Of a stretch of DNA of 64,000 nucleotides, positions 8,661 to 18,334 are shown piece after piece. How positions within the stretch are numbered: position 1 is the stretch's first letter; each line of letters starts with the position of its first letter. The notes beneath the pieces are model-generated. The model ran no database searches. It saw only the letters and a program-made list of their open reading frames with translations, and was not told where the DNA came from. The stretch is from CAXXOK01 sp964584315 (lineage in GTDB: Bacteria; Bacillota; Clostridia; Christensenellales; Aristaeellaceae). The stretch lies in contig CAZOZO010000005.1 of assembly GCA_964584315.1 (NCBI GenBank), positions 48,526 to 112,525 on the forward strand. The letters run 5' to 3'. The position numbers and the translations under genes are program-made.

Positions 8661-10274
8661 CTATCCATCCAGCCACAGCAGGCCGCAAATATCCAGTCGT
8701 GGGATGGTGATGGCCGCCTCTACGCCCAGCGGGACAGGTGTGCACACGCAGGTGAGGGGCACCGCGCCGCCGAAGCCGGCATCCGGCGTGGCATACCAAG
8801 CGGTTTGGACGGGGTGCAGCAGCAGTACGCGCAGGATGATATTCGTCTGCGGGGTGGGCTGCTCCTTGCCGGTGTTCCACCGGTCATCGCTTACGCCGCG
8901 CAGGTTGATGAGCCCCACCAGCTTGCGCGCCGCGTTCTCGCGGAAGGTGAGCCAAATCGTGTCCGGCTCGCCCTCCACGGAGCTGGGCGTATCGCACCTG
9001 TATCCCTGATTGTCCCAGCCGAAATGGGTCATGGATACATCCATCAGGGAACGGTCAAACAGCAACTCCTGATAGCGCACGAAGAAGTCCTGATAGGCCT
9101 TGATACGCTCCGCCTGCCAAAGGGTGAGCGTGGCATAATCCGCATAATATCCTTGCGTGGTCACCGCGTCCCGCTCGCCAAGGAACAGCTGCGTCGCGCC
9201 GGCCAGGGCGATGGCAAACGAGACGATGCACTGCCCGACCAGCGCGCGTTCCGGCGTGTCGGTGCGGAAAGGAGCGGGATAGGCGGCCAACACTACGGGT
9301 TTGCCGCCCTCCGCGGCTGCGTGCACAGCATCCCGCAGGTGGCGCAGGTGATCCATCGGGGGCCACAGCTCCATGTATACCGCGGCTTGCGGTGCGCTGC
9401 GGGTCGCCTCCATGGGCCACGCGCCCACGTTGTTGAAGACCAGCTCCGGTGTGAGGCCGCGCCTGCGCAGAGCCGCGTCCGCATCGCGGATGAGGGCGGG
9501 CAGCGCCGCACCCAGGTCACGGGGCGTACCGTCGCTTCCCAGCGCGCGCTTGGGCTCGCCGTAGGTGTCCATGTGGATGCCGTCAAAGCCCACGCGTTCC
9601 ATCGCCTGCGCGTACTGGTCAAACAGGCGCTCGCGCCATGTGCTCTCGATATCCATGTAGTAAAAAGTGTCGATAAATACCAGCGGTCTGTTGCCATGCG
9701 CGTAGAGGCCCTGCTCCGGGTGCGCGTCACGGTAGGCGCGGCTGGCGGCATACACCGCCCCGTAGGCCATGCAGCGCATCCCGCGCGCGTGGCAAGCGTC
9801 TATCTTGGCACGGATGGCGGATAGGCTGGCGCGCTTGCCCATCATGTCGGCATACTCGTCGGTATCGGCCACCAGGGTGTCGTGCCGGTAGCTCCAGTCG
9901 TAAAACTGCACATGGTCGATGTGGTACTTGGCCAGCGCAGCCACGTCTGCGTCGCCCTCAGGCAGAAAATCGCTGAGGAATCCGTAGCGCAGCACCGCGC
10001 CGCCCACGTTCACGGCGGTGGAGGCGTGCCCGGCGGTATGCCCACCCTTCGTCAGCAGTGCCGTGACACCGAGGCACGCACCGCCTTCCGCTATGGGCGG
10101 CAGCGTGAACGATATTTCCCCGCCTGTGAGGGTCAGTGGAAAGCGATACAGCTCTTGCTGGAGGCGCGTTACAACGATCTGCGCGCTGTCCGCTGGCGCA
10201 CCGCCCAGCGACAGGCACAGCGCGATGGGTTCGTCCGTTTCGTAGCGGCCTTTCTCGGTCGTAAGCGATATCAT
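8661..10274 (-). CDS. GH66-family glycoside hydrolase (dextranase/cycloisomaltooligosaccharide-type), cytoplasmic
   Basis: 537 residues. The region GFDGIHMDTYG holds the expected catalytic nucleophile (Asp236), and YMELWPPMDHL holds the acid/base (Glu302). The 66-residue gap between them is close to that in characterised GH66 dextranases, and VFNNVGAWP and VVLAAYPAPFR match other conserved GH66 blocks. GH66 enzymes cleave or cyclise alpha-1,6-glucans. There is no signal peptide and no CBM35 insert, so the protein is shorter than secreted dextranases and should act on imported isomalto-oligosaccharides. Its ATG overlaps the permease stop (ATGA), which ties it to the transporter. Exact product specificity (endo, exo or cyclic-sugar opening) is not visible. 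Confidence 0.85.
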   Translation of the reverse strand: MISLTTEKGRYETDEPIALCLSLGGAPADSAQIVVTRLQQELYRFPLTLTGGEISFTLPPIAEGGACLGVTALLTKGGHTAGHASTAVNVGGAVLRYGFLSDFLPEGDADVAALAKYHIDHVQFYDWSYRHDTLVADTDEYADMMGKRASLSAIRAKIDACHARGMRCMAYGAVYAASRAYRDAHPEQGLYAHGNRPLVFIDTFYYMDIESTWRERLFDQYAQAMERVGFDGIHMDTYGEPKRALGSDGTPRDLGAALPALIRDADAALRRRGLTPELVFNNVGAWPMEATRSAPQAAVYMELWPPMDHLRHLRDAVHAAAEGGKPVVLAAYPAPFRTDTPERALVGQCIVSFAIALAGATQLFLGERDAVTTQGYYADYATLTLWQAERIKAYQDFFVRYQELLFDRSLMDVSMTHFGWDNQGYRCDTPSSVEGEPDTIWLTFRENAARKLVGLINLRGVSDDRWNTGKEQPTPQTNIILRVLLLHPVQTAWYATPDAGFGGAVPLTCVCTPVPLGVEAAITIPRLDICGLLWLDG

Positions 10275-11101
10275 CCCTTCACCGCCCCTTCCGTGAGCCC
10301 CTCAATAAACTGCCGCTGGAACAGCAGGAAGATGATGACCACCGGCACGATGGCGATGACCGCCGTCGCGCTCATCAGGTGCCACTTGGCACCGCCAAAC
10401 TGCTGAAAGAATACCGACAGCGCCTGCGGGATGTTCTGCTTGGCGCGCGATTGCAGAAAGAATACAGCCTGCGCGTAGTTGTTCCACACGCCAAAGCCGT
10501 TCAGGATCACAAAGCTCGCGGTCGCGGGCTTCAAAATGGGGAAGATGATGCGGAAGTAGACGCGCGCGCCGGTGCAGCCGTCCACCTCGGCGGCCTCGTC
10601 CAGCTCGCGCGGCAGCGAGCGGATGAACGTCGTGTAGATGAACACCGCCGAGGGCAGGCACAGTGTGCTGCAGACCAGCACCATGCCCCACAGGGTGTTG
10701 ATGGCGTCGATGCGCCGCATGAGCGTGTACAGCGGCACGGTGTTGATGATGCCCGGGATCATCATGCAGCCGATGAGCATAGAGAACACGGCCTTATTGT
10801 ACAGGGTGGCGCGGCGCGCGATGGCGTAGCCTGCCATCCCGCCCAGCAAAATCGTGAGCCCCAGCGTGCCAAAGGTGATGACCGCGGAGTTGACCATCGC
10901 TGTGCCGATGCGGCTGCGCGTCCACGCCTCGGCATAGTTGCTCCACGTGAAGGTGGGCACGAACAGATTGCCCTCATAGAATACGCGGCTGGGGGCGTTG
11001 AGGGAGAGCACCAGCAGCACATAGAAGGGGATCAGGCACATCAGGCAGATGAGCAAGAGCGCGGTGATGCGCAGGGGTTTCATGAGGTGTTTCATCTTCA
11101 T
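10271..11101 (-). CDS. Sugar ABC transporter permease (MalG-type)
   Basis: 276 residues with six membrane segments and an EAA loop (DEAAEVDGCTGARVYFRIIFP). The start follows AGGGGG. It lies 7 bases after the partner permease and overlaps the GH66 start, so binding protein, two permeases and GH66 form one leftward operon. Again no ATPase is encoded, implying a shared one. By association it carries alpha-1,6-glucan fragments. Confidence 0.92.
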   Translation of the reverse strand: MKMKHLMKPLRITALLLICLMCLIPFYVLLVLSLNAPSRVFYEGNLFVPTFTWSNYAEAWTRSRIGTAMVNSAVITFGTLGLTILLGGMAGYAIARRATLYNKAVFSMLIGCMMIPGIINTVPLYTLMRRIDAINTLWGMVLVCSTLCLPSAVFIYTTFIRSLPRELDEAAEVDGCTGARVYFRIIFPILKPATASFVILNGFGVWNNYAQAVFFLQSRAKQNIPQALSVFFQQFGGAKWHLMSATAVIAIVPVVIIFLLFQRQFIEGLTEGAVKG

Positions 11102-11108
11102 GCGCCCC

Positions 11109-11999
11109 CTAATCGCTCGTGCGCGTCAGGCGCATGGAGATGAGCACGGGGATGAGGATGATGAAGAACAATATCATCGCCACCGCCGTAGAATAGCCCG
11201 TGCGGCTGCCGTAGCACATGCGCATGATGTAGATGCTCAGGCTCTCGGTCGCATAGCCCGGCCCGCCTTCGGTGAGGGACATGATCACGTCAAATACCGA
11301 CAGCGAGCCGATGATGTTGGTGACCACGTTGATGCGAATGGCCGGCATGAGCAGCGGCAGCGTCACGCGCGTGAACAGCTGCCACGGCCCCGCGCCGTCG
11401 ATCACGGCGGCTTCGCGAAGGTCGGCGGATATATTGTTGAGCCCCGCGAGGTAGATGATCATCGTCATGCCCGCGTATTGCCAAACATTCACAAGGATCA
11501 GCACCGCCATGGTGGTGCCATAGTCGCCCATCCAGTTGCCAAGCGGTATCTGGAAGCGCTCCAGCGCATAGTACAGGAAGCCGCGCCCGGGCTGCAGCAG
11601 AAAGTACCAGATGTAGCCCATGATCAGCGGGCTGATGATCGCGGGCAGGTAGATGACCACCCGCGCCGTGCTGCGGCCACGGAAGGGCTTTTCCATCAGC
11701 AGCGCATACACGAGTCCCATCAGGTTGAGCAGGATCGCGCTGCCCGCGGCAAAGATCAGCGTAGTGCGGATATCGCCCATCGCGCGCGCGTCCTGAAAAA
11801 AGCGGCCGAAGTTGGCTAGCCCAACGAACTGGGCTTCGCCCATGCCGTCCCAGTCGGTCAGGCTCATGCCGATGCCGGAGAGCAGCGGGTAGATGAAAAA
11901 CAGGCTGAACAGGAGCAGCGCGGGCAGCGACATGAACTGTGTCCAGTCCCGCCTGACGGCAAACCTTGGCGCGCGTGCCGCCGAAGCTTTACCTTGCAT
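11109..11999 (-). CDS. Sugar ABC transporter permease (MalF-type)
   Basis: 296 residues from the ATG at 11997-11999 (MQGKASAARAPRF), preceded by AAAGGGTGAT. An in-frame ATG at 12098 exists, but the extra residues would run through the intergenic hairpin and are unlikely. It has six membrane segments, an EAA loop (REAAVIDGAGPWQLFTRVTLP) and a basic N-terminal tail. It is the partner of the adjacent MalG-type subunit. Confidence 0.9.
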   Translation of the reverse strand: MQGKASAARAPRFAVRRDWTQFMSLPALLLFSLFFIYPLLSGIGMSLTDWDGMGEAQFVGLANFGRFFQDARAMGDIRTTLIFAAGSAILLNLMGLVYALLMEKPFRGRSTARVVIYLPAIISPLIMGYIWYFLLQPGRGFLYYALERFQIPLGNWMGDYGTTMAVLILVNVWQYAGMTMIIYLAGLNNISADLREAAVIDGAGPWQLFTRVTLPLLMPAIRINVVTNIIGSLSVFDVIMSLTEGGPGYATESLSIYIMRMCYGSRTGYSTAVAMILFFIILIPVLISMRLTRTSD

Positions 12000-12051
12000 A
12001 CGAATATCACCCTTTGCGCGTTTGCGCCCGCGCCGCGCGGGCGTGGGGATG

Positions 12052-12084
12052 GGAAAAGGCGCCCGCGTGGCAGACGCCTTTTCC
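12052..12084 (-). promoter_or_regulatory. Hairpin between binding-protein and permease genes
   Basis: GGAAAAGGCG (12052-12061) and CGCCTTTTCC (12075-12084) form a 10-base stem just downstream of the binding-protein stop in the direction of transcription. The TTTTCC inside the stem could act as a weak terminator, so it probably lowers permease expression relative to the binding protein. Confidence 0.65.
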
Positions 12085-12104
12085 TCCCACAGGGTCAAAC
12101 CGGT

Positions 12105-13358
12105 TTAGAAACCTTCATTCCAGGCCTTCTCATAGGCAATGGCGAAGCTCTTGGCATCGTAGGTGCCGGCCAGCAGGTCCTGCACCATGCGGCCCGCATC
12201 GTCGCCGCTGAAGCCGGCGGGCTTCTCGTTGGTAAAGCCGATGTTCACGGCGCTGGCCAGCACGGATTTGACCTCGGCGGCGAAGGCGGCAGGCGCCCAC
12301 GCGGCATCAACATCGGTGAACGCACTGGGGGAGCCGAGGGCTTCGCTGTACTTCTTCTGGTTATCGGCGCTGAACAGGAAGGTGAGGAACGCCTTGGCTG
12401 CATCCACGTTCGCGCTGCTGGCGCTGATGGAGTAGCCGCTGTCCTCGGCGCTGAGCACCACGGGCTTGCTGTCCGGCATGTAGGCGGGGTAGGGCGCGAA
12501 GCCGATCTTGTCCGCCATATCGGGGTTGGCTTCCAGCAGGCCGCTCAGGGCCCACATGCCGTTGGAGAAAATGGCGGCCTTGCCGGTCACGAAAGCCTGC
12601 ACGCAGTTGTCGCTGGTGGCGGTCAGCACGTCCGCGTTGATGAGGCCCTTGGCCTGCAGGTCAAGCAGATTCTGGGCGAACACGGCCATCGCGCCGTCCG
12701 GGGCGCCAAAGTTCAGCTTCGCGCTGTCGTTGTTCAGCATGGCGGTCTTCGCGCCCAGCGCGCCGAGCGTTTGCTTGAGGTAGCCATGAGGGATGAACTC
12801 GATCAGGTGGCCCAGGTGCCACGCCTCTTTGCCGAAGATGAACCACGGGGTCACGTCCGGCTTGGCGGCTTTGATAGCCTCCAGATTCTTGACGAAATCT
12901 TCCCACGTGAGGGCGGGGGTCAGGCCCAGCTCGGCGAAGATCTCCTTGTTATAGAAGAAGCCCGCCATGGTCACGTTGGTGCAGACGCGGAATTGCTTGC
13001 CGGTCTTCAGGTCAGTGCAGCTCTCGCGCATGGAGGGGATCAGCCTGTCCCACCACGCGCTCATGTCGCCAAGGTCGAGGTACTTGCCCTGGTCGACGAA
13101 CTCCTGCTCGTAGGTGGTCATCACATCGGGCACCTCGCCGCTGGCGAACTTCACCTTGATGATGGAGCTTGCGTCGTTCTGGTACTCCTGCTCCACCACG
13201 ATGCCCGGGTTTTGGGCGTTAAAGTCGTCGATGATGCCGTTCAATAGGTCGATGGTCTCGATCTTGCCGGTGAAGAAGTTCACCTTGGTTTCGGCCAGGG
13301 CTGCGAACGTGGTGATACACAGCGCCAGTGCCAGCACAAATGCCAACGCCTTTTTCAT
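12105..13358 (-). CDS. Sugar ABC transporter substrate-binding protein
   Basis: 417 residues, starting after AAGGAGGCGCATCC. The signal peptide MKKALAFVLALALCITTFAALA is of type I (ALA cleavage), without a lipobox. The mature protein has the family-1 sugar-binding features: an N-terminal TGKIETIDLLNGIIDDFNAQNPGIVV strand-helix, the segment SGEVPDVMTTYEQEF, and FVTGKAAIFSNGMWAL. It is first in an operon with two permeases and GH66, so alpha-1,6-linked gluco-oligosaccharides are the likely ligand (inference). The YesM/YesN-like pair is transcribed divergently from the shared upstream region. Confidence 0.92.
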   Translation of the reverse strand: MKKALAFVLALALCITTFAALAETKVNFFTGKIETIDLLNGIIDDFNAQNPGIVVEQEYQNDASSIIKVKFASGEVPDVMTTYEQEFVDQGKYLDLGDMSAWWDRLIPSMRESCTDLKTGKQFRVCTNVTMAGFFYNKEIFAELGLTPALTWEDFVKNLEAIKAAKPDVTPWFIFGKEAWHLGHLIEFIPHGYLKQTLGALGAKTAMLNNDSAKLNFGAPDGAMAVFAQNLLDLQAKGLINADVLTATSDNCVQAFVTGKAAIFSNGMWALSGLLEANPDMADKIGFAPYPAYMPDSKPVVLSAEDSGYSISASSANVDAAKAFLTFLFSADNQKKYSEALGSPSAFTDVDAAWAPAAFAAEVKSVLASAVNIGFTNEKPAGFSGDDAGRMVQDLLAGTYDAKSFAIAYEKAWNEGF

Positions 13359-13418
13359 GGATGCGCCTCCTTAGTGTGCGGCCTGCCCCCGCGGGGGCGG
13401 CTTTTGATAGTTCTATTA

Positions 13419-13424
13419 TAGCCT
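13419..13424 (-). promoter_or_regulatory. Likely -10 box of the GH66/ABC operon
   Basis: The complement reads GGCTATAATAGAAC about 60 bases before the binding-protein ATG, giving a perfect TATAAT. No recognisable -35 hexamer sits 17 bases upstream, which suits a promoter needing an activator such as the adjacent AraC-type response regulator. Confidence 0.6.
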
Positions 13425-13495
13425 GCCTTTTGTAAAGCGGAATACCGCAGTTTTATCCTTTTGGGTCGCGTTTTTACGGTGGCCGACCGCCGCCG

Positions 13496-13524
13496 TTGCA
13501 ATGCGAAAAAGGGCAGGATATAAT
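13496..13524 (+). promoter_or_regulatory. Promoter of the two-component system
   Basis: TTGCAA (13496-13501) and TATAAT (13519-13524) are 17 bases apart, directly before the GTG-started kinase gene. The predicted leader is very short. Confidence 0.75.
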
Positions 13525-13544
13525 GATGCAAAGGCGGTGGTCGC

Positions 13545-15332
13545 GTGAAACGGAGCGTCAAGGGAAAGCTGCTGGTCATGATTTCGGCGCTGATATTGCT
13601 GTCGGTGCTCGCAGTCACGGTGCTCACCTACGAAAACTACAGCGCCGATCTGGTCGCGCAGAGCACGCAAAACACGCGGCAGCTGCTCACGCAGTTGGGC
13701 ATCAACGTGGATACTTACCTTGGCGAGCTTTTCCGGCTGTGCCTGTCTCCCTATTATAACCGGCGTGTGATGGAGCAGCTGGAGCTTGCACCCACCACCG
13801 CCGCAGAAAAACTATATAAGCGCCGCACCGTCGAGGACTATTTGAGCGAGGTGATGACGCTGCCGCGCAGCGATATCCTGCGCGCGCACATCGTGAGCGA
13901 CGAGGTGTACTCCAGCAGCAAGACCCGCTATGGAGCCGATATCCCCGCCGATTTTGCCTCCGAGAGCTGGTACGTGCAGGCGCTTGCCAGCGCGGACGTG
14001 GTGTTTGTGCCCGCCCATACCGAGGCGCAGGGCAAGGCGGTGCTGTCGGTGTTCTCGATTGCCCAGCGCATCAACAGTACGCGCAACAGCGGCAAGGTGC
14101 TGGGCGTGATCCGTGTGGACGCAAACTACAACGGCATCAAGGCCGTGTGCGACCGCGCCGGTACGGGCGCGGGCAGCGCCCTTTACATCGTGGACAGCGC
14201 GGGCAGCGAGATCTACGTGAACGACCACACGGGGCAGGCGGGCGCGTTGAACGCGGCGATGGCCGCGCTCGCGGCGCGTGCGGATGGCGAGGCATTCACC
14301 ATGCGGCTCAGTGGTATGGACTATCTGGTGAGCACGCAAGCGTTGAGCGTTACGGATTGGCGCATCATCGACGTGCGCGCCATGCAGACGCTCACCTTTG
14401 CGGCCACGCAGGCGCGCAACAAGGCGTATCTGCTGGCCATCCTGTGTGCGGCGCTGGGCGTGCTGGTCACGGTGCCGTTGGTGCGGCAGTTTTTGAAGCC
14501 CATCTTCCGCATCACGGGGCTGATGCAGGCGGCGCAGGCGGGCGACCTGAGCGTGCGCGCGACCGTCGAAGGGCGCGACGAGCTGGCCTACCTTGCCCGC
14601 TCTTTCAACGAAATGCTGATGCAGATCAAGGCCGAGGCTGAGCGCAACAACCTGCTGACGCGGCAGGTATACGAGGCGCGCTACCTCGAAAAAGAAGCGC
14701 AATATGCCGCGCTGTGCAACCAGATACGCCCGCATTTCCTCTTTAACGCGCTCAACACCATCCACCTGCTCATCAAGACGGGGCGGGGTGATGAGGCCGT
14801 GCAGTGCATCGACATGCTGGCTACGCTGCTTCGCGGCATGGTGAACGCGGGGCGCGAGATTACCCTGCGGGCGGAGATGAAGATCGTCGAAAGCTACCTG
14901 ACGTTGCAGCAGAAGCGCTACCAAAGCCTGACCTATACCCTGCCGGACGCTTCTGCGTGGGAGGCGTACCGCTTGCCTGCGCTGACGGTGCAGCCGCTGG
15001 TGGAAAACGCGCTGGTACACGGCTGTGAGCCCAAGCGCGGGCAGACGCGCATCGACGTGAGCATCGCTGAAACGGAGGGCGAGCTGCTGTTGACCGTAAA
15101 GGACAACGGAGTAGGCATGGACGATACGACGCTCTCGTGTATCCGCGAGGCGCTGGCCGCGCCCACCGTGGAGCCAGAGGGTGTGGAGACAGGCGGCGTG
15201 GGCCTCACCAACATCGCGCGGCGCGTGCGCCTCAAGTATGGCGATGCGTATGGCCTGACCATCGATTCGCAGGCGGGCGAGGGCACGACCGTCACGCTGC
15301 ACTTGCCGCGGGAGGGGGAAGCACATGCTTAG
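13545..15332 (+). CDS. YesM-type sensor histidine kinase
   Basis: 595 residues, GTG start after GGCGGTGG. Layout: membrane segment at about 8-28, extracellular sensor domain at about 30-290, second membrane segment at about 292-314, HAMP at 315-365, a His_kinase domain with phosphoacceptor His397 in QIRPHFLFNALNTI, and an HATPase domain starting near VQPLVENALVHG. This is the family that senses extracellular sugars in Bacillota and pairs with AraC-type response regulators. The response regulator gene overlaps its 3' end by 8 bases. By position it should sense the substrate of the GH66 transport operon. Confidence 0.93.
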   Translation: MKRSVKGKLLVMISALILLSVLAVTVLTYENYSADLVAQSTQNTRQLLTQLGINVDTYLGELFRLCLSPYYNRRVMEQLELAPTTAAEKLYKRRTVEDYLSEVMTLPRSDILRAHIVSDEVYSSSKTRYGADIPADFASESWYVQALASADVVFVPAHTEAQGKAVLSVFSIAQRINSTRNSGKVLGVIRVDANYNGIKAVCDRAGTGAGSALYIVDSAGSEIYVNDHTGQAGALNAAMAALAARADGEAFTMRLSGMDYLVSTQALSVTDWRIIDVRAMQTLTFAATQARNKAYLLAILCAALGVLVTVPLVRQFLKPIFRITGLMQAAQAGDLSVRATVEGRDELAYLARSFNEMLMQIKAEAERNNLLTRQVYEARYLEKEAQYAALCNQIRPHFLFNALNTIHLLIKTGRGDEAVQCIDMLATLLRGMVNAGREITLRAEMKIVESYLTLQQKRYQSLTYTLPDASAWEAYRLPALTVQPLVENALVHGCEPKRGQTRIDVSIAETEGELLLTVKDNGVGMDDTTLSCIREALAAPTVEPEGVETGGVGLTNIARRVRLKYGDAYGLTIDSQAGEGTTVTLHLPREGEAHA

Positions 15333-16821
15333 GGCATTGATCGTCGAGGATGAGGATCTGATGCGCGAATACCTCGCCGCAAAGCTGACCGAGCTTAGCC
15401 CCGCATGGGAGAGCGTTGCCACTGCCGCGGATGGCATGGAGGCCGTGGAGCGCATGGCGCACGAGCGTTTCGACGCTGTGGTCACGGACATTCGCATGCC
15501 GGGCATGGACGGACTGGAGCTGGCGCGCTACATCCGCCGCGCGGACGCGGAGTTGCCCATCCTGATCATCTCCGGCTACGATGCGTTCGACTATGCGCGC
15601 GCTGCCGTGCGTCTCAATGTGTTCGATTATCTGCTCAAGCCCCTGAACGAGGCGGAGCTGACTGCCGCGCTGGATGCGATGGCCTCGCAGGCGATGCGCA
15701 GACGCACCGCGGAGGGCGAGGCGGGTCTTTTGGCGGCGCTCACCGGCGACGAGGCGGCGCTGGCCGCCCTCAGGCAAAAGCTGAACAGCAAACCCTGCGG
15801 GTTGCTCGCGCTTGCCCCGGCATATACCGCCGACAGGGCTGCGCGGGCGGAGGCGGTAAAGGCCCTGCAAAGCGAGGTGCAGGCGAGCATCCCGCTCGCG
15901 TGCGACGATGGAAACGGCAATTCGCTGGCGCTGTGCCCCGCAGACGATGTGTTACTGGTGGAGACCGAGTGCCGCGCTGCGGCAGGTCGGCTGGTTGGTA
16001 ATGGGGGGCTTCTACCGGCGCACTGTGGCTATGCCGCGCTGGATATGGCAAACCCGCGCGCCTCGCTGGGCCGCGCGCTGGCTGCGCTGCGCCTTGCTTT
16101 GGCGCTGGGCGAGCCGATGCTGGGCGACCAGCCGTTGAACCAGCAGCGACAGGCGCAGGCGCGGCTGGATGCGATGCAAGGAGAACTGGATGCGGCGCTG
16201 GCGGCAGGCACGCTACGGGAGGAACGCCGCGCGGCACTCGTCGCGGCATTGCACGATTTTCCTGATGAGCACCAGTACAGCGTCGCACTCTCGCTGATCT
16301 GGCAATGCGCGGCAGGCGAGAGCGAGCGTGGGACGGCACTGCAAGCCTTGCAGCCTGCGGAGCCAGGGATGACACGCATGCCAAGGGAGAATAGCGCAAA
16401 GCACAGTGCTGGCGCGCCACCGCTGGATATCCGCCCGCTGTTTGCCACCGCGCTGGCCGCGCTGTTTGCGGGCGCGGATACCAGCCAGCAGGTAAGTGGC
16501 CTGACGCAACAGGCGGCGGATTATCTGCGCCTGCACTTTGCCGAGCCGGTGAGCCTCGCCGCGCTGGCGGAGCACCTGCGCGTGACGCCCGCCTACCTGA
16601 GCGCGCTGTTCCACCGCGAGATGGGGCGCAGCTATTCACAATACCTGCTGATGCTGCGCATGGAGGACGCGGCGCGCCGCTTGTTAGCGGACCCCGCCGC
16701 CAAGGTACACGCGGTGGGCGAGGCGGTGGGGTTTCCCGCCGCGAAGCACTTTACGCATGTGTTTGGGCAGTATTTTGGACTCTCGCCGCGCGAGTACAGG
16801 GAAAAGCGGGGCAAGGTTTGA
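15325..16821 (+). CDS. YesN-type response regulator with AraC DNA-binding domain
   Basis: 498 residues. The receiver domain is at 1-120 (EDED acidic pocket at 8-11, phospho-acceptor Asp55 in VVTDIRMPGMDG, conserved Lys in LLKPLNE). A variable middle of about 270 residues follows, with a C-terminal AraC/XylS pair of helix-turn-helices at about 395-495 (SLAALAEHLRVTPAYLSALFHREMG and AVGFPAAKHFTHVFGQYFG). It overlaps the kinase gene, so the two are co-translated. It probably activates the divergent GH66/ABC operon, whose promoter has a good -10 but poor -35. Confidence 0.93.
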   Translation: MLRALIVEDEDLMREYLAAKLTELSPAWESVATAADGMEAVERMAHERFDAVVTDIRMPGMDGLELARYIRRADAELPILIISGYDAFDYARAAVRLNVFDYLLKPLNEAELTAALDAMASQAMRRRTAEGEAGLLAALTGDEAALAALRQKLNSKPCGLLALAPAYTADRAARAEAVKALQSEVQASIPLACDDGNGNSLALCPADDVLLVETECRAAAGRLVGNGGLLPAHCGYAALDMANPRASLGRALAALRLALALGEPMLGDQPLNQQRQAQARLDAMQGELDAALAAGTLREERRAALVAALHDFPDEHQYSVALSLIWQCAAGESERGTALQALQPAEPGMTRMPRENSAKHSAGAPPLDIRPLFATALAALFAGADTSQQVSGLTQQAADYLRLHFAEPVSLAALAEHLRVTPAYLSALFHREMGRSYSQYLLMLRMEDAARRLLADPAAKVHAVGEAVGFPAAKHFTHVFGQYFGLSPREYREKRGKV

Positions 16822-17129
16822 ATGGGCATCACGTAGACGGATGCCAGCACGTTTCACTGCGAAGCAGCAGTGCAGAAAGCAGGATGCGGCGAGGTGACCG
16901 TTGCGCGCGTAGGCGGGGTCGCCGTGACAGGGCGCACCGCAAGACACACGTCGCCTTTATACCAACGCGAAACGTGCAGGCCGTGCAGAGACCTGAACTT
17001 GCGAAGGATTAAGTTGTGGTTATATGTCTGCCTGACGGTAGTGATGGCGGTCATATGAAACAAGCGCCCCCTCTGCCGTGCTGCGGCAGGCGTGGCGCTT
17101 GTTGGAGTTGCATTTGCGTGGGCACAAGG
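16822..17129. other. Intergenic stretch between convergent genes
   Basis: No gene is supported. The right part holds the hairpin described at 17061-17101. Confidence 0.6.
17061..17101. terminator. Hairpin terminator between convergent genes
   Basis: CAAGCGCC (17061-17068) pairs with GGCGCTTG (17094-17101), and an inner CTGCCG/CGGCAG stem (17073-17078, 17084-17089) extends the fold. A short TTGTTT follows on the minus strand, so it best serves the DMT transporter gene. Confidence 0.6.
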
Positions 17130-18074
17130 TCAGTCCGGTTCGTGGGGTTGCGCTGGCGCCACAGGAAATGGCGCCTCCTGTGGCGGCTCGGTTTCCGGTT
17201 GATTGGTGCCGATACGGCGGGAAGCCACTACCGACCCCGCGATGATAAACGCGCAGGCCGCGAGGATGCGCACATGGAACTGAGCGCGCCCAAACGCGAT
17301 CAAAAGCGCGCTGGACAGCAGCGGCGCGATGTAGCTGAGCGCGCCTAGCACCTTGATGTTGCCGCGCTTGACCCCGTAATCCCACGCGAAAAACGCAAGG
17401 CCGACCGGCCCTACCCCCAGCAGTAGGATGGCGACCCACGCGGCGGGCGTGGGCATCACGGTCTGCTCAAAGAGCAGGTGGCACAGCAGCGACAGCAGCG
17501 CCGTTGCGCCGCAAAACGCGCCGATCAGCATCGTGGGCACGGCCAGATAACGCCTGCTGTTGACCGAGTACGCCGCCCAGATGACCGCGCACGCAAGCGC
17601 CAGCAGGTAGCCGCCAAGGTAGCGCGGGTCGAGCGTGAGCGAACCGCCGCCCACCAGCAGCGCCACCACGCCCATAAAGCCGAGCAGCACGCCTAATGCG
17701 TGGCTCAGGCGCAGCTTTTCGCCGGGGAGGAACGAGGAAAACAGCACGATCAACACTGGCCACAGGTAGTTGATCAGGCTGGCTTCCACGGCAGGCGCGC
17801 TCTTGAGCGCCATAAAGTACAGCGCATGGTAGCCAAACAGCCCCAGCACCCCGTTGAGCCACACGCCCGCGGGCTGGCGCAGGATGGAAAAATCCGCCCC
17901 ACCACGCACAAAAGCCACGATGCTGGCGAGAAAAGCGATGAAGAACGTCATGGCCGTGAGCTGGAACGGCGGCACATCGCCACTGAATGAGGTGAGCAGC
18001 GCCAGCATGCCCCACAGGAGGATGGCGCCAAAGCCAGTGAAGGTCGCTTTTCGCTGAGAGGGAATGCCTTTCAT
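17130..18074 (-). CDS. EamA/DMT-family transporter (YddG-like)
   Basis: 314 residues with about ten membrane segments in two EamA repeats, the second starting around residue 165 (YLLALACAVIWAAYSVNSRRYL). Blocks such as FGYHALYFMALKSAPAVEASLINYLWPVLIVL are characteristic of the DMT subgroup containing the aromatic amino acid exporter YddG. The substrate here is unproven. The start follows AAGGCGGT. The last 30 residues are proline/glutamate-rich and probably cytoplasmic. It appears to stand alone. Confidence 0.88.
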   Translation of the reverse strand: MKGIPSQRKATFTGFGAILLWGMLALLTSFSGDVPPFQLTAMTFFIAFLASIVAFVRGGADFSILRQPAGVWLNGVLGLFGYHALYFMALKSAPAVEASLINYLWPVLIVLFSSFLPGEKLRLSHALGVLLGFMGVVALLVGGGSLTLDPRYLGGYLLALACAVIWAAYSVNSRRYLAVPTMLIGAFCGATALLSLLCHLLFEQTVMPTPAAWVAILLLGVGPVGLAFFAWDYGVKRGNIKVLGALSYIAPLLSSALLIAFGRAQFHVRILAACAFIIAGSVVASRRIGTNQPETEPPQEAPFPVAPAQPHEPD

Positions 18075-18334
18075 GGGGTACCGCCTTATGTATCAAAGGC
18101 GGGCGAAGGCCCGCGTTTGAAGGATGGGGGTTTTGTCAGGTGGCGCGACGCGGCGCGGATGAAGGATGGACCGCCGACATGCCGATAATGGGAGCATGCC
18201 GCGACGCGTATCATTTGCTTTGGGTAGCCGCAGGCATGCGGCGCAGCGTGGGGTAGCGGTGCGAGCTCACGCTCACGGCACGGTTTGGCACACGGGCAAG
18301 GAAACGCCGTTCACAGGGCAAGCGACCTGCCGTG

